Source: an uncultured Prevotella sp. (GTDB taxonomy: Bacteria; Bacteroidota; Bacteroidia; Bacteroidales; Bacteroidaceae). From it: 57,538 bases of DNA. Each line of letters starts with the position of its first letter. The stretch's first letter is position 1. The notes below the pieces were generated by a model. That model searched no databases, was not told where the DNA came from, and was given only the letters and a program-made list of their open reading frames with translations. The position numbers and the translations under genes were made by a program. The stretch covers positions 1 to 57,538 of the forward strand of contig CAMYVQ010000015.1 of the NCBI GenBank assembly GCA_947302435.1, read 5' to 3'. Shown one piece after another: positions 52,975 to 57,538 of this stretch.

Positions 52975-53655
52975 ATGGCATTCATTGATTATTACAAGAT
53001 TCTTGGAGTCGACAAGAACATACCGCAGAAGGATGTGAAGAAGGCATACCTGAAGCGTGCTAAGCAGTTTCATCCCGATCTGCATCCCGATGATCCAAAG
53101 GCAAAGGCAAAGTTTCAGGCACTGAATGAAGCGTATGAGGTGTTGAACGATCCTGAGAAACGGAAGAAATACGATCAGTATGGTGAGCATTGGCAACATG
53201 CCGATGGCTTTAATGCTGGAGGTCAGGGAGGCTTTGGCGGTTTCAATGGCGGATCGCCTTTTGAAGGCTTCGACTTCATGAGGTCGGGTGGGGGAGGCGC
53301 ATTCAGCTCCTTCTTTGAAAGTCTGTTTGGATCGGGGGCACGCAATGCCCAAAGATCGGCAAATCAGGGATTCTATGGCTTCGATGGTTTTTCCCCACAA
53401 AATTCTCAGGAATCGCAAGCATCTGTGTCTATCGACATGTACACTGCCCTGTTGGGAGGCGAAGTGATTGTTGGATTGTCTACAGGTCAGAAACTGAAGT
53501 TGAAGGTGAAGGCGGGAACGCAGCCCGGTACGAAGGTCCGGTTGAAAGGCAAGGGCGAAGGAGGCCGCGATCTCATTCTGACTTACAACGTCACGCTTCC
53601 TGCTACTCTTTCAGACCGCCAGCGCCAGTTGCTCGAAGAAATGAGAAGAAGTTAA
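52975..53655 (+). CDS. Short DnaJ/CbpA-like J-domain co-chaperone
   Basis: Co-chaperone of 226 residues that should stimulate a DnaK ATPase. Residues 1-70 are the J domain with [11 protein letters not shown] (HPD motif). A Gly/Phe-rich stretch follows ([12 protein letters not shown]). Only one C-terminal substrate-binding domain is evident ([20 protein letters not shown] to [15 protein letters not shown]) before a short dimer-like tail ending [15 protein letters not shown]; CbpA and DnaJ have two such domains and are 300-380 residues. There is no zinc domain. A sigma-54 promoter and a strong ribosome site precede it. Confidence 0.88.
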   Translation: MAFIDYYKILGVDKNIPQKDVKKAYLKRAKQFHPDLHPDDPKAKAKFQALNEAYEVLNDPEKRKKYDQYGEHWQHADGFNAGGQGGFGGFNGGSPFEGFDFMRSGGGGAFSSFFESLFGSGARNAQRSANQGFYGFDGFSPQNSQESQASVSIDMYTALLGGEVIVGLSTGQKLKLKVKAGTQPGTKVRLKGKGEGGRDLILTYNVTLPATLSDRQRQLLEEMRRS

Positions 53656-53699
53656 CGTTTTTTTCTCCCTCTTTCATGCAGATATTTCGAAAAATTTCA

Positions 53700-53707
53700 T
53701 ATATTTG
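53700..53707 (+). promoter_or_regulatory. -7 promoter element of ald
   Basis: TATATTTG fits TAnnTTTG, 34 bases before the ald ATG at 53742. No clear -33 TTTG; TTTCG at 53685-53689 is too near. Confidence 0.55.
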
Positions 53708-53741
53708 CAATCTGTAGTGTGATTACCAAAAACTAAAGACA

Positions 53742-54848
53742 ATGAAAGTAGGAGTACCCAAGGAGATTAAGAACAATGAGAACAGAGTGGGCATGACACC
53801 TTCGGGTGTGGCCGAGTTAGTAAAACGGGGACATCAGGTGTTCGTACAGCATACCGCTGGCGAGGGAAGTGGCTTCAGCGATGAGTCATACCAACGTGTC
53901 GGTGCGCAGATACTGCCAACCATTGAGGATGTGTATGCGCAGGCCGACATGATTGTGAAGGTGAAAGAACCCATCGAACCTGAATATCAGTTGGTGAGAA
54001 AGGGACAAGTTGTGTTCACCTATTTCCATTTCGCCTGCGAAGAGGAGCTTACCCATGCCATGATGCGCAGTGGTGCCGTCTGTATAGCCTATGAGACTGT
54101 GGAGCGCGATGACCGTTCGTTGCCACTGCTCATTCCAATGAGCGAGGTGGCAGGCCGCATGGCTGCCCAGAACGGTGCCTACTATTTGCAGAAGACCAAA
54201 GGCGGCAAAGGAAAGTTGATGGCTGGTGTCCCGGGCGTAAAGCCTGCAAAAGTCTTGGTGTTAGGAGGCGGAACCGTGGGTGAGGCAGCCGCCCGTATTG
54301 CTGCTGGTATGGGAGCCGATGTGACGATTACCGACGTGTCGCTGCCTCGTCTGAAGCAACTGGCAACTATTCTTCCCGCCAATGTGCATACGCTTTATAG
54401 TTCCGAGCATAACATCCGTCAGGAATTGCCTACTGTCGATGTGGTGATTGGTTCGGTACTGATTCCTGGGGATGCCGCTCCCAAACTGATAATCCGGGAT
54501 ATGCTACAGTTGATGGAAAAGGGAACCGTATTGGTGGATGTGGCCATCGACCAGGGCGGATGCTTTGAGACCTCGCATCCTACTACCCATAGTGAGCCCG
54601 TCTATGACATCGACGGTATTGTTCATTATGCAGTTGCCAATATTCCAGGAGCCGTTCCCAACACCTCTACTATCGCCCTCACCAATGCCACGCTGCGCTA
54701 TGCCGTTGCTCTGGCTGATAAAGGATGGCGGCAGGCATGCCGTGACGATCGTTCCCTTGCCCGTGGAGTGAATATGGTTGACGGAAAATGCACATACGAA
54801 GCCGTTGCCAAGGTATGGGGATTGGAGTACACACCGCTTGAACTTTAA
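53742..54848 (+). CDS. ald: Alanine dehydrogenase
   Basis: NAD-dependent interconversion of L-alanine and pyruvate + ammonia; 368 residues, normal length. It starts MKVGVPKEIKNNENRVGMTP, with the substrate-binding Arg and Lys in the usual places (VKVKEPIEPEY). The Rossmann NAD site is VLVLGGGTVGEAAARIAAGMGADV, here given in two overlapping parts: VLVLGGGTVGEAAARI and AAGMGADVTITD. PVYDIDGIVHYAVANIPGAV near the C-terminus is a strong family match. It has its own promoter element and is followed by a strong terminator, so it is monocistronic. Confidence 0.95.
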   Translation: MKVGVPKEIKNNENRVGMTPSGVAELVKRGHQVFVQHTAGEGSGFSDESYQRVGAQILPTIEDVYAQADMIVKVKEPIEPEYQLVRKGQVVFTYFHFACEEELTHAMMRSGAVCIAYETVERDDRSLPLLIPMSEVAGRMAAQNGAYYLQKTKGGKGKLMAGVPGVKPAKVLVLGGGTVGEAAARIAAGMGADVTITDVSLPRLKQLATILPANVHTLYSSEHNIRQELPTVDVVIGSVLIPGDAAPKLIIRDMLQLMEKGTVLVDVAIDQGGCFETSHPTTHSEPVYDIDGIVHYAVANIPGAVPNTSTIALTNATLRYAVALADKGWRQACRDDRSLARGVNMVDGKCTYEAVAKVWGLEYTPLEL

Positions 54849-54900
54849 GGCCATTTTTCCCGGCCGACGACATACCCGTTGGCTCGCTGAACTTATACTC

Positions 54901-54943
54901 GCCCGGAAAAGTCCAGAAATCCTTTGGCTTTTCCGGGCTTCTT
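54901..54943 (+). terminator. Terminator between ald and htpG
   Basis: An 11-base perfect stem GCCCGGAAAAG / CTTTTCCGGGC with a 16-base loop, followed by TTCTTTG, 52 bases past the ald stop. It isolates htpG transcription from ald. Confidence 0.85.
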
Positions 54944-54959
54944 TGTACCTGTGCGTGTT

Positions 54960-54976
54960 TTGGCACGGTATTTGCA
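54960..54976 (+). promoter_or_regulatory. Sigma-54 (-24/-12) promoter of htpG
   Basis: TTGGCACGGTATTTGCA is a full match to the sigma-54 consensus YTGGCACG-N4-TTGCW: GG at 54962-54963 and GC at 54974-54975 with ten bases between. The predicted start is about 12 bases downstream of the GC, near 54987, which leaves a leader of about 38 bases before the ATG at 55025. Confidence 0.8.
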
Positions 54977-55024
54977 TTGGTTGCAGCAGACTGAATATAA
55001 ATCACAATTAAAGATTATATAACC

Positions 55025-57085
55025 ATGCAGAAAGGTAACATCGGGGTTACGACTGAGAACATCTTCCCCGTCATCAAAAAGTTTCTTTACAGTGACCATG
55101 AGATTTTCTTGCGCGAGATGGTTTCCAACGCTATCGATGCCACGCAGAAGATGAAAACCTTGGCCGAGAAGGGCGAATACAAGGACGAATTAGGCGACTT
55201 GACCGTTCGCATCAATCTGGACACAGAGAAGGGTACTATCACCATTAGCGACCACGGTATTGGCATGACCGAAGAGGAGATTGACAAGTACATCAATCAG
55301 ATTGCCTTCTCGGGCGTTACTGATTTCTTGGAGAAGTACAAGGACAACGCCAACAACATTATCGGCCACTTCGGACTCGGTTTCTACTCTTCATTCATGG
55401 TGTCAAAGAAAGTGGAGATTGTCACAAAGTCGTACAAGGACGGTTCAAAGGCCGTGAAGTGGAGTTGCGATGGCAGTCCCGCATTTGAGATCGACGATGC
55501 CGAGCGCGACAGCCGTGGCAGTGATGTGATCCTCTACATCGACGATGACTGCAAAGAGTTCTTGGAAAAGCAGAAGATTGAGTCGCTGCTCCAGAAGTAC
55601 TGCAAGTTCCTGCCTGTGCCTGTAGCCTTTGGCAAGAAGCAGGAGTGGTCGAAGGACGAGAGCAAGATGGTGGACACCGCCGAGGACAATATCATCAATA
55701 ATGTGGAACCCCTGTGGACGAAAACACCTTCGACACTGAAGGATGAGGACTACAAGTCGTTCTACCGCACACTCTATCCCATGCAGGACGAGCCGTTGTT
55801 CTGGATCCACCTGAATGTCGACTATCCGTTTAACCTCACGGGTATCCTCTACTTCCCCCGTATCAAGTCGAACATTGAGATTCAGCGTAACAAGATTCAA
55901 CTCTATTGCAATCAGGTGTTCGTCACCGATCAGGTGGAAGGCATTGTTCCGGAGTTCCTGACGTTGCTACATGGAGTGATCGACTCGCCTGACATTCCTT
56001 TGAATGTCTCTCGCTCATATTTGCAGAGCGACCGCGAGGTGAAGAAGATCTCCACCTATATTACGAAGAAAGTGGCCGACCGCCTGAAGGCTATCTTCGG
56101 TGAGGACCGAAAGGCCTACGAAGAGAAATGGGACGACCTGAAGCTGTTCATCAACTACGGTATGCTGACTGAGGAGAACTTCTACGACCGTGCCAAGGAA
56201 TTCTCACTCTTCAAGGATGTTGAGGGTAAGTATTTCACATACGAGGAGTATAAGACCCTGATTGAGGCCAGTCAGAAAGACAAGGACGACCAGCTCGTTT
56301 ACCTCTATGCCACCGACAAGGAAGAGCAGTACAGTTACATCAAGGCCGCTCAGGACAAGGGCTATTCGGTGTTGTTGTTCGACGGACAACTTGACGTGCC
56401 TTGCATCCAGACCTTTGAGCAGAAGTTCGAGAAGAGCCGCTTCACCCGTGTCGATGCTGATATTATTGACCGTCTGATTGTGAAGAGCGATGCCCCGAAG
56501 AGCAATCTGTCAGACCAGGAACGTGACAATCTGTCAGCCGTTTTCCAGTCGCAAGTGCCTAAGCTTGACAAGGCTGAGTTCCGTGTAGAGATTGATGCAT
56601 TGGGACAGGAAGCTCGTCCCGTGGTCATTACGCAGAACGAATGGATGCGCCGCATGAAGGAGATGAGCCGTTATCAGAGTGGCATGAACTTCTACGGACA
56701 GATGCCCGACTCTTTCAATCTTGTGCTGAACAGCGACCATCAGTTGGTGAAGAAGGTGCTCGACGATGCACAGGCATCACTCGCCGAAGAGCTGAAACCA
56801 ATTGAGAGCGAAATCAAGGGACAAGAGGCTCGTCTGGCTGCACTGAACCAGAAGACCGACAAGAAGAAGCCCGAAGAAATCACCCAAGAAGAGAAGGACG
56901 ACAAAGCCAACACGCAGAAGGCTATCGACGAGCAGAAGGAAAAGAAGGAGAAACTGATTGCCGACTATGCCGCCAAGAACGACATTGTCCACCAGCTCAT
57001 TGACTTGGCTCTGCTTCAGAACGGCATGCTGAAGGGCGAGGCACTCGACAAGTTCCTGAAACGAAGCGTTGATTTGATTAAGTAA
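55025..57085 (+). CDS. htpG: Molecular chaperone HtpG (Hsp90)
   Basis: ATP-dependent Hsp90 chaperone of 686 residues. The N-terminal GHKL ATPase has LREMVSNAIDATQK, ISDHGIGMTEEEID and IIGHFGLGFYSSFMVSKKVE in parts. The middle domain has NIEIQRNKIQLYCNQVFVTD and DIPLNVSRSYLQSDREVKKI with the catalytic-loop Arg. The C-terminal region holds a long Lys/Glu-rich coiled coil (about residues 590-660), an insertion common in Bacteroidota members. It is preceded by a sigma-54 promoter instead of the usual TAnnTTTG element, and followed by a strong terminator, so it is a single-gene unit. Confidence 0.96.
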   Translation: MQKGNIGVTTENIFPVIKKFLYSDHEIFLREMVSNAIDATQKMKTLAEKGEYKDELGDLTVRINLDTEKGTITISDHGIGMTEEEIDKYINQIAFSGVTDFLEKYKDNANNIIGHFGLGFYSSFMVSKKVEIVTKSYKDGSKAVKWSCDGSPAFEIDDAERDSRGSDVILYIDDDCKEFLEKQKIESLLQKYCKFLPVPVAFGKKQEWSKDESKMVDTAEDNIINNVEPLWTKTPSTLKDEDYKSFYRTLYPMQDEPLFWIHLNVDYPFNLTGILYFPRIKSNIEIQRNKIQLYCNQVFVTDQVEGIVPEFLTLLHGVIDSPDIPLNVSRSYLQSDREVKKISTYITKKVADRLKAIFGEDRKAYEEKWDDLKLFINYGMLTEENFYDRAKEFSLFKDVEGKYFTYEEYKTLIEASQKDKDDQLVYLYATDKEEQYSYIKAAQDKGYSVLLFDGQLDVPCIQTFEQKFEKSRFTRVDADIIDRLIVKSDAPKSNLSDQERDNLSAVFQSQVPKLDKAEFRVEIDALGQEARPVVITQNEWMRRMKEMSRYQSGMNFYGQMPDSFNLVLNSDHQLVKKVLDDAQASLAEELKPIESEIKGQEARLAALNQKTDKKKPEEITQEEKDDKANTQKAIDEQKEKKEKLIADYAAKNDIVHQLIDLALLQNGMLKGEALDKFLKRSVDLIK

Positions 57086-57135
57086 GCTTCTCGATGGTTG
57101 CTTAATTGATGGTGACCAGAGGACTTTTGCAGATA

Positions 57136-57173
57136 AGGGAGCAGCTTTTTTAGTCTGCTCCCTATCTTTTTTC
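57136..57173 (+). terminator. Terminator after htpG
   Basis: A 9-base stem AGGGAGCAG / CTGCTCCCT with a 10-base loop; AGAT/ATCT extends it past a one-base bulge. A T run follows. It lies 51 bases after the htpG stop. Confidence 0.85.
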
Positions 57174-57203
57174 ATTCGTCATTGATGTTCATTTCCTGAT
57201 GAT

Positions 57204-57357
57204 GATTCAGCCTGCCTCATCATCCAATATCAATGATGTCGCCATCCAACATCAATGACAGTCTTATTGAATATGAATGACTGTGTCATTGATTATCAAC
57301 AACACCATCATTGATTATTGACGACGACATAAACAAATATGAATGGTGAAAAGTAAA
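57204..57357 (+). repeat. Degenerate 22-base tandem repeat, about seven units
   Basis: Units begin at 57204, 57226, 57248, 57270, 57292, 57314 and 57336, each exactly 22 bases. The shared pattern is roughly AATATCAATGAC followed by 5-6 variable bases and CATTG or CATCC. The units at 57226, 57248 and 57270 are most alike. Confidence 0.75.
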
Positions 57358-57465
57358 ATTGGTATGTTGGAAAGATTGGGCAGAATTCTGGCCGAGGATT
57401 GTTTTTTTTGAAAATATTTGGATTATGGTTAGTTTTTTGCCCCCTTTTCCTGTCTATTATAGTAG

Positions 57466-57538
57466 ATGAAAGAAATAGAGATTGAACGGCTTTTCCGTCA
57501 ACACTATGACCGGATGATACGGTTGGCGAGGACGATGC
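57466..57538 (+). CDS. ECF-type RNA polymerase sigma factor, N-terminal fragment (cut by window edge)
   Basis: The ATG at 57466 opens a frame that runs off the window after 24 residues: MKEIEIERLFRQHYDRMIRL then ARTM. The region FRQHYDRMIRLARTM is the start of sigma region 2 of extracytoplasmic-function sigma factors and is typical of Bacteroidota members. In this phylum many such genes are followed by an anti-sigma factor; what follows here is outside the window. Confidence 0.8.
   Translation, partial: MKEIEIERLFRQHYDRMIRLARTM

Larger units (their letters stand above)
57086..57465. other. 380-base gene-free region between htpG and the ECF sigma gene
   Basis: Contains the htpG terminator (57136-57173), then a 22-base degenerate tandem repeat (57204-57357), then about 100 bases of ordinary A/T-rich DNA. 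I see no TAnnTTTG element with good spacing in front of the sigma gene; AATATTTG at about 57413-57420 is one base off. Confidence 0.7.

Noticed and set aside
57204..57357. CRISPR array
   Set aside because: The repeats are adjacent with no spacers, diverged from unit to unit, and no cas gene is near.
1..57538. tRNA or rRNA genes
   Set aside because: No cloverleaf with a T-loop-like GGTTCGAnTCC or rRNA signature was found by eye on either strand; a tRNAscan-type search would be decisive.

Overview
The window reads as chromosomal DNA of a Bacteroidota bacterium, most likely Prevotellaceae. Three things support this. Many intergenic regions carry the Bacteroidota -7 element TAnnTTTG. Most genes lack a Shine-Dalgarno sequence. 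The gene content is lineage-typical: DUF5686 and DUF3127 proteins, the DUF4835/PorD secretion protein, a gliding-type C-terminal (CHU_C) protein, the GGGtGRT protein and a TonB-dependent receptor with a long charged signal sequence. I see no rRNA, tRNA, CRISPR array, insertion sequence or prophage. The species cannot be fixed from the sequence alone.

Layout. Positions 1-8802 (minus strand) hold the start of pgk, an AddB/AddA-type recombination nuclease pair and a DUF5686 outer-membrane protein. Positions 8826-18430 hold aspS, two small winged-helix proteins, a DUF3127 protein with an SSB-like acidic tail, a tight run dnaN - DnaQ-like exonuclease - coaBC - porD - recN, and a convergent MgtC-type gene. 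Positions 18565-23672 are a leucine operon (leuA, leuC, leuD and a second LeuA-family synthase, probably citramalate synthase) with no leuB behind it. A 539-base gene-free stretch follows, with a 50-base perfect A/T palindrome nested in a larger inverted repeat. Positions 24212-34043 (minus strand) hold the GGGtGRT/NifU-like pair, dnaB, a TonB-dependent receptor, uvrA, a small CHU_C protein and greA. Positions 34219-40426 hold a GH43 glycosidase, an ABC-F ATPase and an M13 lipoprotein peptidase.

Positions 40557-49160 are the most interesting part. Five tightly packed genes encode a triple zinc-ribbon protein, a membrane Ser/Thr kinase, a protein with a zinc ribbon and four CbxX/CfxQ-type AAA modules, a zinc-ribbon/FHA protein and a PP2C phosphatase. 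This is a complete write-read-erase set for protein phosphorylation built around a AAA machine. The same transcription direction continues almost without gaps into metAA, a U32-family protein and a zinc-ribbon membrane lipoprotein. I know of no named system with this exact set; that is a statement of my knowledge, not of a search.

The right end holds a short J-domain protein, alanine dehydrogenase, htpG and the first codons of an ECF sigma factor. The J-domain gene and htpG each have a clear sigma-54 (-24/-12) element in front, which suggests shared sigma-54 control of two chaperones. A degenerate 22-base tandem repeat lies between htpG and the ECF sigma gene.
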